DNA of 64,000 nt from JAVVXB01 sp036651815 (lineage in GTDB: Bacteria > Bacillota > Clostridia > Christensenellales > CAG-138). Position numbers and translations under genes: made by a program. The notes under the pieces were generated by a model that worked only from the letters and a program-made list of their open reading frames with translations, was not told the origin of the DNA and ran no database searches. Every line of letters begins with the position of its first letter. Positions within the stretch are counted from its first letter, which is position 1. Below are positions 36,463 to 44,392 of this stretch, one piece after another. Where the stretch lies: positions 1-64,000 of the forward strand of contig JAVVXB010000015.1 of assembly GCA_036651815.1 (NCBI GenBank), in the 5' to 3' direction.

Positions 36463-37196
36463 TGGATATTCCGATGATTGAAACGCGTGCGCTCGTCAAA
36501 CGATTTGAAAAGTTCAATGCGTTAGACGGAATCAATCTCAAAATTGAGCAGGGCGAAGTGGTCGGAATTATAGGACCTTCCGGCTCAGGAAAGAGCACGA
36601 TGCTCCGCTGTCTGAACTTACTTGAACAACCAACCACAGGTCAAGTAATTTTTGAAGGGATTGATATCACGGATAAGAAAGTGGATATCAATCATCACCG
36701 GCAGCGCATGGGGATGGTGTTTCAACAGTTTAATCTGTTTCATCATCTCAACGTGATTGAAAACATCACCCTGTCGCCCATGCTGGCAAAGCACGAACCT
36801 CGACAGCAGGCGGAGGCCTTTGCGATGGAACTGCTCGAACGGGTTGGACTTGCGGATCGTGCTAAGGCTATGCCAAGGCAACTCTCTGGCGGTCAGAAAC
36901 AACGGATTGCCATTGTGCGCGCACTTGCTATGCGACCGGACGTTATGCTCTTTGACGAACCTACCAGCGCATTGGATCCAGAGATGGTTGGCGAAGTTCT
37001 GGACGTGATGCAATCGTTAGCCGAAGGCGGCATGACTATGGTGGTTGTAACGCATGAAATGAACTTTGCCAGGGAGGCATGCTCCCGCGTACTGTTTATG
37101 GATGAAGGAAAGGTTCTAGAAGATCGGTTACCGAAAGATTTGTTTGCGCATCCAATAAATGAGCGAACCAAAGCGTTTTTATCAAAGGTTTTATGA
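36462..37196 (+). CDS. Polar amino acid ABC transporter ATP-binding protein
   Basis: A 244-residue ATPase of the GlnQ/HisP class. Walker A is GPSGSGKST (~38-46), the Q-loop follows in MVFQQFNLFHH, the ABC signature LSGGQKQR is near residue 140, Walker B VMLFDEPTSALD near 160, and the H-loop VVTHEMNFA near 195. It powers import with the preceding permease and the following lipoprotein. The start overlaps the permease stop by one base. Confidence 0.95.
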   Translation: MDIPMIETRALVKRFEKFNALDGINLKIEQGEVVGIIGPSGSGKSTMLRCLNLLEQPTTGQVIFEGIDITDKKVDINHHRQRMGMVFQQFNLFHHLNVIENITLSPMLAKHEPRQQAEAFAMELLERVGLADRAKAMPRQLSGGQKQRIAIVRALAMRPDVMLFDEPTSALDPEMVGEVLDVMQSLAEGGMTMVVVTHEMNFAREACSRVLFMDEGKVLEDRLPKDLFAHPINERTKAFLSKVL

Positions 37197-37259
37197 ATTA
37201 TCCTTATCGGGCCAACGCCCGTTTCGGATAGAACTGAAAAATAGAGGAGGATATTGGAA

Positions 37260-38075
37260 ATGAAAAAGATTATTAGCATTGTACTGGTTATGGCAATGGC
37301 GCTGACGCTTCTTGCAGGTTGTGCGCCCAAGGTTGAGATGAGCAAGTTGGACAAGATCAAAGAGGCGGGGGTTCTCGTTGTTGGCACTTCGCCGGATTAT
37401 CCACCGTACGAATTCGTTGTGCCCGGTGCGGATGGTAGCATGGAGTATGCAGGAATCGACATGAACATCGCCGAAGAATTGGCGGCAGATCTTGGCGTAA
37501 CGCTTAAGGTGGAAGCCATGGACTTTTCCGGACTCGACAGTGCGCTGCAAATGGGAACCATCGATATGATTTTTGCGGCATATAATGCAACGGACGAACG
37601 TGCGCAGGTAATGGATTTCTCCGATCAATACTACATTGATGAGGTGTGCGCCTTTACCTTGGCCGATCAGGTAGAAAAATACACCGACTTGACGAGCTTT
37701 AGCGGAAAGAAAGTTGGCGTGCAGCTTGGCACCACGTTAGAAACGGACTATTTCCCAATGTTGGAGGGTGCAGAAAAAGTGTCGCTCAAGAAGGTGACGC
37801 AGCTCGTGACTGAATTGAAAGCAAAAGCACTGGATGCGATTATTGTTGAAAAGCCAATTGCGGAAGCCTATATTGCCAACAACCCTGATCTGGCGATTAC
37901 TGCTGTTGTATTCAATGCTGGTGCGACCGGATATGTCGTTGGCCTGCCGAAGAACGAAGCCAGCCTGAAGGACGCCGTGAATGCAACAATTAAGAAGTTG
38001 GTTGATTCTGATGCTATCGCAGGTTTTGCGGAAACCGCTCAGGAGATTCAGGATCAAGCGGTTCTGCCTGAATAA
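37260..38075 (+). CDS. Amino acid ABC transporter substrate-binding lipoprotein
   Basis: A 271-residue periplasmic-binding-type protein (SBP_bac_3). The signal ends in a lipobox LLAGC, so it is tethered to the outer face of the membrane. TSPDYPPYEF near residue 43 and DMIFAAYNATDERAQVMDFS near 105 are the usual ligand-pocket segments, including the Arg that binds the carboxylate. It captures an amino acid for the preceding permease and ATPase. The ATG at 37260 follows GAGGAGG; a TTG six bases upstream is the same frame. Confidence 0.93.
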   Translation: MKKIISIVLVMAMALTLLAGCAPKVEMSKLDKIKEAGVLVVGTSPDYPPYEFVVPGADGSMEYAGIDMNIAEELAADLGVTLKVEAMDFSGLDSALQMGTIDMIFAAYNATDERAQVMDFSDQYYIDEVCAFTLADQVEKYTDLTSFSGKKVGVQLGTTLETDYFPMLEGAEKVSLKKVTQLVTELKAKALDAIIVEKPIAEAYIANNPDLAITAVVFNAGATGYVVGLPKNEASLKDAVNATIKKLVDSDAIAGFAETAQEIQDQAVLPE

Positions 38076-38100
38076 GGTAAAACGACGATCGTTTTCATTA

Positions 38101-38133
38101 AGGCGGCTGCGCAGTATGCGTAGCCGCCTTTTT
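38101..38133 (+). terminator. Strong terminator of the amino acid ABC operon
   Basis: AGGCGGCTGCGCA (38101-38113) pairs with TGCGTAGCCGCCT (38117-38129) with one G-T pair, loop GTA, followed by TTTTT. It ends only 15 bases before the next gene's start. Confidence 0.92.
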
Positions 38134-38148
38134 GCGCAGGATAACACT

Positions 38149-39315
38149 GTGGATACTTTTTTGACGGAAAAAGGATTGTATCGAATCCTATATAGACCGG
38201 TCGGAAACCTAATGGATCATGCAAAAAACTGCTTTATTGAGGCAGCTAGTAATGGCGCTGACTTTCTTTATGGTGACGAGTCGCTGTTGCACCATGCAGA
38301 TGGTGCCATCAAGGTGGTATCGAAGCCTGCATGGTCACCAGACACGCTGCGCTCTATAAACTATATACGCAGTCCGGTGGCAATTTATGAACCACTATAT
38401 CGGGATCTTGGCGAAACCCATTGGAAGAACGCAGAGGAATGGTATGCGTTTTTATTGCGTGCAACCGCTCGTGCTACGGAAATAAAGTCAATTTCACAGG
38501 TGCTATTCGAAAGTGAACTGGATGAACGGTGTAATGCAAGGGATGTGGTTATGCAGTCGTTACGCAGCAATGCGAAAATTGCAACGGTGGATCCGGGCAT
38601 GATTCCAGGTAGTGCAGCGGTTCGCTATGGTATACCAGAAGGAACCCGAGTTACGTGCATTGTGACTGGATGTGAAACATTGCAGCGTTTTCGCCGTACG
38701 TTAGAGTCAATTGAATGCAGAAATACCTATCCGCATCTTGAGTGTATCCTTGTGGATGGTTCGAATCCAAACTTGGAAAAAGCATGTTATTATGATGCGC
38801 TAACGCAGAATCATGCGGCAAAAATTATACGGCGGTATCAAGACCAAAATCTGGCCAAGCTCAACAATATTGCCGCAGAATTGGCATCAGGCGACGCACT
38901 ACTTTTCTTAACGGCCGGAGTAGAGTTGCTTCGGCACGATACTTTGGAACGCATGCTGGAATATGCGCTCCAACCTCATGTCGGTGTGGTTGGCGGGATC
39001 TGCCGAACGGCAATCCCAGATCAGAATAGAGCAGTGGAGGAATCCCATATTATTCACAATGTGCGTGCGATAACCGGTCCTATCATGATACGCCGCGATC
39101 ATTTTTATGAAACAGGCGGGTTTGATGAAACATACGCACAGCGCGGCTATAAGGCCGCGCTGTGCTGGGTGCTTGCTCAAAAACATTTGTTTCATGTTTT
39201 CACGCCATATGCTGAATTTCAATTGCCATTCGATCAAAAAAAATTAGCATTATCAGCGGTCAATAAGGTGCGGCTTGAGGATCTCAGTTGGTTTATAAAA
39301 CAAGCCGATCGTTGA
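38149..39315 (+). CDS. 5'-truncated family 2 glycosyltransferase-like protein
   Basis: A 388-residue protein. Residues ~20-100 (ADFLYGDESLL ... KPAWSPDTLRSINYIRSPVAIY) match the second half of a GT2 domain as found in rhamnan/O-antigen type tandem glycosyltransferases. Residues ~160-375 are a second GT2 domain (VTCIVTGCETLQRF ... ECILVDGSNPN ... NLAKLNNIAAELASGDALLFL, and IMIRRDHFYETGGFDE). The first domain lacks its nucleotide-binding front half, and the second has TAGVE where a DxD-like NxDTE is expected. It may be inactive or altered. GTG at 38149 follows AGGATAACACT, immediately after a terminator; an ATG at 38213 is an alternative. Its end overlaps the next convergent gene by 23 bases. 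Confidence 0.65.
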   Translation: MDTFLTEKGLYRILYRPVGNLMDHAKNCFIEAASNGADFLYGDESLLHHADGAIKVVSKPAWSPDTLRSINYIRSPVAIYEPLYRDLGETHWKNAEEWYAFLLRATARATEIKSISQVLFESELDERCNARDVVMQSLRSNAKIATVDPGMIPGSAAVRYGIPEGTRVTCIVTGCETLQRFRRTLESIECRNTYPHLECILVDGSNPNLEKACYYDALTQNHAAKIIRRYQDQNLAKLNNIAAELASGDALLFLTAGVELLRHDTLERMLEYALQPHVGVVGGICRTAIPDQNRAVEESHIIHNVRAITGPIMIRRDHFYETGGFDETYAQRGYKAALCWVLAQKHLFHVFTPYAEFQLPFDQKKLALSAVNKVRLEDLSWFIKQADR

Positions 39316-40084
39316 CTTCATCGCTTTGGCTCACCTGAGAGAATCGGTCTAATAAGGATTCGACGGTTAGCTGTTGCTTTTCCACGCCCTTGATATCGAG
39401 GGCTACATGGGCATTGTCCATCATAATGAGACGATTGCCGTGTCGGATTGCATCACGCATGTTATGCGTTACCATCATGGTGGTAAGCTTGCTTTCGCCA
39501 ATGATCTGATCGGAAAGATCAAGGACTTTTTTTGCCGTTTTTGGATCTAAGGCGGCAGTATGTTCGTCAAGCAGCAATAGTTTTGGACGTTGCAGTGTGG
39601 CCATCAGTAGCGTCAGCGCTTGTCGCTGACCACCGGATAGCAACTTGACTTTCGTTGTCATCCGATCTTCAAGGCCAAGATCAAGACGCGCTAACTGTTC
39701 GCGAAAATATTTCTTCTCTTCGCCTTGAATCTGCCATCCGAGACCTCTCTTTTTGCCGCGACGATAGGCGAGCGAAAGATTTTCTTCAATCCACATGTTC
39801 CCTGCCGTACCCATCATCGGGTCTTGAAACACGCGGCCCAGCATAGCTGCACGCTGATATTCCGGCATGTTGGTTACATCCGTGCCATCGATGAGTATCC
39901 GTCCTTGCGTTGGTGTATTCGCGCCGGAGACACAGTTGAGCAGCGTGGATTTTCCCGCGCCATTACCACCGATGACTGTTGTAAAATCACCTTGCTTCAG
40001 ATGTAAAGAGACATGATCCATCGCGACCTTTTCATTGATGGTTCCGGCATTAAATATAATGGTAACATCTTCAAGTTTTAGCAT
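39293..40084 (-). CDS. ABC transporter ATP-binding protein (TrpZ-like)
   Basis: A 263-residue ATPase. Walker A GGNGAGKST is near residue 39, the signature LSGGQRQALTLLMATLQRP near 142, and Walker B KLLLLDEHTAALD near 162, with an H-loop in MVTHNMRDA. It belongs to the group that pairs with BPD_transp_2 permeases and PF04392-type binding proteins; members of that group were proposed from comparative genomics to carry tryptophan (TrpXYZ). The ATG at 40084 follows GGGAGGT and lies within the permease end. It is the third gene of the T-box-controlled operon. Confidence 0.88.
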   Translation of the reverse strand: MLKLEDVTIIFNAGTINEKVAMDHVSLHLKQGDFTTVIGGNGAGKSTLLNCVSGANTPTQGRILIDGTDVTNMPEYQRAAMLGRVFQDPMMGTAGNMWIEENLSLAYRRGKKRGLGWQIQGEEKKYFREQLARLDLGLEDRMTTKVKLLSGGQRQALTLLMATLQRPKLLLLDEHTAALDPKTAKKVLDLSDQIIGESKLTTMMVTHNMRDAIRHGNRLIMMDNAHVALDIKGVEKQQLTVESLLDRFSQVSQSDEVNDRLVL

Positions 40085-40980
40085 GATGCCGACCTCCCTG
40101 CACGCGCTTTTTTGTTCTGAAACCATTTTTGAATCGATGGAAGCGACAAGGCAAACGCAACCGTAATTGCTGTGAACAGTTTTAGATCATTGGCAGGCAT
40201 ACCAAGTTTCAGTACGACCGCAATGATGATTCGGTAGGTGACCGCACCGCACACTACTGAAATAAGCGACTTAAAGAATGACGTTCTGCCAAACAACACC
40301 TCACCGATAATCAGTGAAGCCAGTCCAATCACAATTGATCCTGTCCCCATCTGGATATCTGCAAACGTTTGACTTTGAGCAATCAGCCCGCCGGACAGCG
40401 CAACAAGTCCGTTGCTCAGTGCTAATCCAAGGCGTTTCATTCTGTCGGTGCTAATGCCTTGCGCACGTGCCATATGCGGATTGTTACCGGTTGCACGGAT
40501 TGCACATCCAATCTCCGTACCAAAGAACCAATATAATAGTCCAAATACAGCTATCACAAACAGAAAAGCGACCAAGATGACTGCAATATTTTTGCTCAAT
40601 CCAAATATTTCCATAGCAGACGTAAAAACCGTTGGTTGCTTCAACAGTGAAACATTCGCTTTACCCATAACATGCAGATTGACAGACCATAGCGCAATCA
40701 TGGTTAGAATGCCGGAGAGTAACGCAGGAATTTTAAGCTTGGTATGGAGTAGCCCTGTGCACAGGCCGGCGGCCATGCCGCCAAAAAACGAGAACAGCAG
40801 CGCTACGAGCGGTGGCAGTCCGTTTGTGATGCAGATGGCCGTGATGGCAGCACCCATCGTGATGCTGCCTTCAACGGTAAGATCTGCTACATCCAGCACA
40901 CGATAGCTGATGTAGACGCCGAACGTCATGAGTGTCCAGATAAAACCAAGTCCCACAGCGCCGGTAAGTTCATTCAACAT
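40078..40980 (-). CDS. ABC transporter permease (TrpY-like, BPD_transp_2)
   Basis: A 300-residue very hydrophobic protein with about eight to nine membrane helices. GVYISYRVLDVADLTVEGSITMGAA near the N-terminus and the cytoplasmic loop GTEIGCAIRATGNNPHMARAQGI near residue 155 are typical of this branched-chain-like permease class. It forms the membrane path of the importer. The ATPase gene starts inside its last codons, which indicates coupled translation. Confidence 0.88.
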   Translation of the reverse strand: MLNELTGAVGLGFIWTLMTFGVYISYRVLDVADLTVEGSITMGAAITAICITNGLPPLVALLFSFFGGMAAGLCTGLLHTKLKIPALLSGILTMIALWSVNLHVMGKANVSLLKQPTVFTSAMEIFGLSKNIAVILVAFLFVIAVFGLLYWFFGTEIGCAIRATGNNPHMARAQGISTDRMKRLGLALSNGLVALSGGLIAQSQTFADIQMGTGSIVIGLASLIIGEVLFGRTSFFKSLISVVCGAVTYRIIIAVVLKLGMPANDLKLFTAITVAFALSLPSIQKWFQNKKARAGRSASC

Positions 40981-41019
40981 TCTAATGATCCTCTTATGCT
41001 TTCGATTTAGTCCGCATAT

Positions 41020-42066
41020 TTATCGTACGGCAGCGGCATATTTTTTCGGTATTGTAAAATTAATGGTTGCAGCCATCTCTGCATTGAATGCGGCGTCAAA
41101 GCCGGTGGCAAATTCAATTGGCAATGTCGTGATATCTGCGCCGTCCACCAACACCTTGAGCGCCATCATGCCGGTCTGATAGCCTAAATTAAAGTAATTG
41201 ATGGACAGCGTGGCAAGGCCACCAGCGTCGACCATGCCGGATTCGCCACAGATGGTTGGAATTTTGGCCGTTCCAGCGACTTCGCCAACAATTGGCATGG
41301 AAGAAGCCAACGTATTGTCCGTAGGAATGTAGATTGCGTCGCACTTGGTTACAAGCGTTTGCATGGCCTGTTGAACATCGTTTGTTGAGGTCACGGTGAT
41401 TTCTGTATAGACCTTGCCAAACTTTTCAATTTCCGTTTTTGCGAGATCGGCTTGCAGGATGGAGTTATCTTCACCGCTGTTGTAGATGCAGCCGATGGTT
41501 TGCACATCGGGATACAGCTCCAAAATCAACGCGATCTGATCGGCGATTGGATTCATATCGGATGTGCCGGATACATTGCCGCCGGGAATCGCATTGGAAT
41601 TTACCAGTTTCGAAACTTCATAATCTGTAACAGCGGTTGCCAAAATCGGTATTTCTGTCGTTTTACCGGACATGGCTTGGGCCGCAGGGGTTGCGATTGC
41701 GCAGATCAGATCAACTTTTTCACTGACGAACCGATCACCAATCGTGGATAAGGTTGACTGATCACCTTGCGCATTTTGCAGATCAAAGGTAACGTTTTCA
41801 CCTTCAACGAGTCCATTGTCGTTCAGTGCTTTCATAAATCCCTCACGTGCAGCATCAAGCGCTGCATGTTCAACAATCTGTACAATACCAATGGTATAGC
41901 ATGCGTCTGCCGGAACAGTCGTATCTTGAGAGGGGACGTCGGTTGCGACTTGACTATCGGCCGTTACGTCCACAACAGCAGTCTCCATAGGCAATTTGGT
42001 AGCGCACCCAAAAGTTGTCGCAAGCAGCATCAGTGTCACTAAAAGGATAATGATTGTTTTTTTCAT
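41020..42066 (-). CDS. ABC transporter substrate-binding lipoprotein (TrpX-like)
   Basis: A 348-residue protein of the PF04392 type. The signal peptide ends in LATTFGC, a lipobox. Typical segments are IGIVQIVEHAALDAAREGFM near residue 60, CAIATPAAQAMSG near 130, and NSGEDNSILQADL near 190. It should bind a small ligand outside the cell for the following permease and ATPase. The upstream T-box, with Tyr and Phe specifiers, argues for an aromatic amino acid. The start has a GGGAGAAAATAACC site. Confidence 0.88.
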   Translation of the reverse strand: MKKTIIILLVTLMLLATTFGCATKLPMETAVVDVTADSQVATDVPSQDTTVPADACYTIGIVQIVEHAALDAAREGFMKALNDNGLVEGENVTFDLQNAQGDQSTLSTIGDRFVSEKVDLICAIATPAAQAMSGKTTEIPILATAVTDYEVSKLVNSNAIPGGNVSGTSDMNPIADQIALILELYPDVQTIGCIYNSGEDNSILQADLAKTEIEKFGKVYTEITVTSTNDVQQAMQTLVTKCDAIYIPTDNTLASSMPIVGEVAGTAKIPTICGESGMVDAGGLATLSINYFNLGYQTGMMALKVLVDGADITTLPIEFATGFDAAFNAEMAATINFTIPKKYAAAVR

Positions 42067-42111
42067 GGGTTATTTTCTCCCTTTCTTCATTTGCCTCTCA
42101 AATATTTTGGG

Positions 42112-42542
42112 CAAAAAAAAAGTCCTTTCCCGAATTATCGGAAAAGGACGGATATACCGTGGTACCACCTTTACTTCTTTCAAAGCTAATAAAGCATTGA
42201 AAACTCTGCGAACAGTCTATCAACCGTTCCACGCTGTAACGGGCGCTCCCGTTTCGGTCTACCGAACACAATTTTGTCCATTCAACCGTAAGCTCTCGGG
42301 ATGAATTCAAAGTCTTGCTTGCTGCTTTCTTTCACCAACCGAAAGCTCTCTGCATGTAAGCGTATGATTTCTACTAATTCCCGGTCACTGCTTTTTTATA
42401 TTTGTCGAACAATCTTGTTCATTCAACCGTCGGCTCTCGAGATGTATTCAAAATCGGTTTGCTGCTTTCTTCCACCAACCGAAAGCTCTCTTTGCGCATA
42501 AACATGATTTCTACTAATTCCCGGTCACTGCTTTTTCGTATT
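42112..42542 (-). promoter_or_regulatory. T-box leader with two tandem Stem I domains
   Basis: Read on the minus strand, the T-box sequence AAAGGTGGTACCACGG is at 42172-42157. The terminator GTCCTTTTCCGA/CGGGAAAGGAC with a T9 tail spans 42149-42113. Upstream are two Stem I copies (42536-42420 and 42396-42279). Each has an AGTGACCGGGAATTAGTAG start, an AGAGAGC..GGTTGGTG distal part, and a specifier strand GAATxCATC. The first copy reads TAC (42446-42444, Tyr) and the second TTC (42305-42303, Phe). In the folded model CGGGA pairs with TCTCG or TCCCG below the specifier loop, and AAATC pairs with GATTT above it. Only one antiterminator/terminator is present. It controls the TrpXYZ-like operon downstream. 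Confidence 0.9.
42279..42536 (-). repeat. Direct repeat of about 118 bases (duplicated Stem I)
   Basis: The segments 42279-42396 and 42420-42536 are closely similar along their length, offset by about 140 bases. A 23-base linker with a small GAACAA/TTGTTC hairpin separates them. They are the two Stem I domains of the T-box leader. Confidence 0.9.
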
Positions 42543-42549
42543 GTGTTGC

Positions 42550-42578
42550 ATTATAGTATATTATTTCATGCTTGTCAA
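42550..42578 (-). promoter_or_regulatory. Consensus sigma-A promoter of the T-box operon
   Basis: On the minus strand TTGACA (42578-42573), a 17-base spacer and TATAAT (42555-42550) match the consensus exactly. Transcription should start near 42543, just before the first Stem I. Confidence 0.93.
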
Positions 42579-42720
42579 TAGCTTCACAAAACACATGTGA
42601 ACGAAAGCCAAACAAGCGAACCCCAGATGTCAAACATCGGTTACAATTTATGCACACTTGCACGATTGCTTAGGCGTGCCTTGAATGTGCTCCTGGTAGC
42701 GATGCGGTCGTATAATAAGA

Positions 42721-42748
42721 AGGTATGATTGTTTGAACAATCATACCT
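42721..42748 (-). terminator. Terminator after the PLP-dependent enzyme gene
   Basis: AGGTATGATTGTT (42721-42733) and AACAATCATACCT (42736-42748) form a near-perfect hairpin. On the minus strand it is followed by TCTTATTATA. It lies about 50 bases past the gene's stop. Confidence 0.65.
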
Positions 42749-42796
42749 CTAGGTAATTTCGATTATTTATTCGGATTACTTTGATGCGCGAGCGAC

Positions 42797-44269
42797 TTAA
42801 AGATTTTTCAGCACGCCGGTTTCATCATTGAAATCATTGATAAGTTGATCGATCTGTGTGGCCTCGGCATGCATATCCGTCCAATAATGTTCATCATACC
42901 ATTGGTCATTGATTTCAGCATAGGTCTTACCCTGCTGTTCCACCCAAGTGTAATATTTAAGATTGTGGATACGTTTTTTGCCTTCGTAGGTAAGTTCTTC
43001 CATCACATCCGTACGGACATTGCCAAGGTGTGCAGCATAGTCTGCCGCAGCCATTACTTCAGTGTAAGCACCATCAGCTTCAATAAGCTCCTCGATACGG
43101 CTACCATACATGACGGCGGAGTCAGTACCAACGGTTGCAAGCACATCGTGCTCAGTCAGTTCGTAATACTTGGCCATCTTGATACAGCATAGCAGGTTCG
43201 CAATGCCGGAGATGCCAAACAGCGAGAGCTTATCCATGAAATCTGCCGGTACGCCGACCGTGTCAACCAGATATTTTCTGCCGACCGGATCACTGAAAAG
43301 ACGCAGCAGCTTCTGGGAATCTTCATCATCGATATCAATGACCATATCGGTATTTTTAACGTTGTGAATCCACGGCACATGCTTGTCGCCAATGCCTTCA
43401 ATACGGTGACCGCCAAAGCCGTTGTTTAATAGTGTAGGACACTGCAGCGCTTCGCCAACTGCAAGCTTGCTGCCTGGATATTGTTCCTTTAGGTAGTCGC
43501 CCGCAGACATGGTTCCGGCTGAGCCGGAGGTGAAGGCCGCGCCTGCAAAGCGATCTCCGGGACGTTTGATGGATTCGAATGCATCCTGAATAGCCTTGCC
43601 GGTGACCTGATAGTGCCAAATGCAGTTGCCCATTTCTTCAAACTGATTAAAGATGACTACATCTTTACGAGTGTTCTTCAGTTCCCAGGTTTTATCAAAT
43701 ATTTCTTTAACGTTGGATTCACAGCCGGGGGTGGCGATAATCTCACCAGCGACGTTTTTCAACCAATCGAAGCGCTCCTTGCTCATTTCTGCGGGTAAGA
43801 TAGCAATAGAATCACAAGCAAGCAGTGCAGAGTTGTATGCGCCGCCGCGGCAGTAATTACCGGTGGACGGCCAAACGGCTTTATGGTAGGTAGGATCAAA
43901 CTGACCGGTGACTAATCGAGGAACTAAGCAACCGAACGATGCACCAACCTTATGGCAACCGGTGGGAAACCATTTGCCAGTAAGGAAGATGATGCGCGCC
44001 TTTACGCCCGTCAGCGCAGCAGGAATCTCGATAAAATTGACATCACCAAAGGTACCGCCCTGATCCTTTGGTTCATTGCGCCAAGTGATGCGGAATAGGT
44101 TCAGCGGATTGATATCCCATAGACCAACATGTTTAAGGCCGTTCTTGATTTTTTCAGGAATCAGATCCGGATTACGCATTTGCGCAAATGTCGGAATGAC
44201 AATGTGCTTTTCGCGCGCTCTGTCGATGCTGCGTTTGAGGTTGTCACGGTTCATGGTCAGATCGATCAT
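42797..44269 (-). CDS. PLP-dependent fold-type II enzyme (cysteine synthase-like family)
   Basis: A 490-residue protein of the tryptophan synthase beta/cysteine synthase superfamily. GKWFPTGCHKVGASFGCLVP carries the likely PLP lysine, STGNYCRGGAYNSALLA near residue 140 is the SxGN phosphate/substrate loop, and TSGSAGTMSAGDYL near 255 is a Gly-rich loop. It is longer than cysteine synthase (about 310 residues) and belongs to an uncharacterised group seen in anaerobes. The reaction is unknown; a lyase or beta-replacement reaction is plausible. The ATG at 44269 follows GGGAGTG; another ATG lies at 44284. Confidence 0.75.
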   Translation of the reverse strand: MIDLTMNRDNLKRSIDRAREKHIVIPTFAQMRNPDLIPEKIKNGLKHVGLWDINPLNLFRITWRNEPKDQGGTFGDVNFIEIPAALTGVKARIIFLTGKWFPTGCHKVGASFGCLVPRLVTGQFDPTYHKAVWPSTGNYCRGGAYNSALLACDSIAILPAEMSKERFDWLKNVAGEIIATPGCESNVKEIFDKTWELKNTRKDVVIFNQFEEMGNCIWHYQVTGKAIQDAFESIKRPGDRFAGAAFTSGSAGTMSAGDYLKEQYPGSKLAVGEALQCPTLLNNGFGGHRIEGIGDKHVPWIHNVKNTDMVIDIDDEDSQKLLRLFSDPVGRKYLVDTVGVPADFMDKLSLFGISGIANLLCCIKMAKYYELTEHDVLATVGTDSAVMYGSRIEELIEADGAYTEVMAAADYAAHLGNVRTDVMEELTYEGKKRIHNLKYYTWVEQQGKTYAEINDQWYDEHYWTDMHAEATQIDQLINDFNDETGVLKNL

Positions 44270-44326
44270 TCTTTTCACTCCCATTTATTATTATTTAGCG
44301 TTATAGCTTTTAATTGCATTGTATCT

Positions 44327-44355
44327 AGCATACACAATTCATTCTTGTTTGTAAA
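44327..44355 (-). promoter_or_regulatory. Probable promoter of the PLP enzyme gene
   Basis: On the minus strand TTTACA (44355-44350), a 17-base spacer and TATGCT (44332-44327) fit sigma-A moderately well, about 58 bases upstream of the start. Confidence 0.5.
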
Positions 44356-44392
44356 CCTTAAAACGATAAAAAATGAAATATTTTTATTTAAC

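Noticed and set aside
42420..42536. First Stem I copy as a complete independent T-box
   Set aside because: No T-box antiterminator sequence and no terminator lie between it and the second copy.
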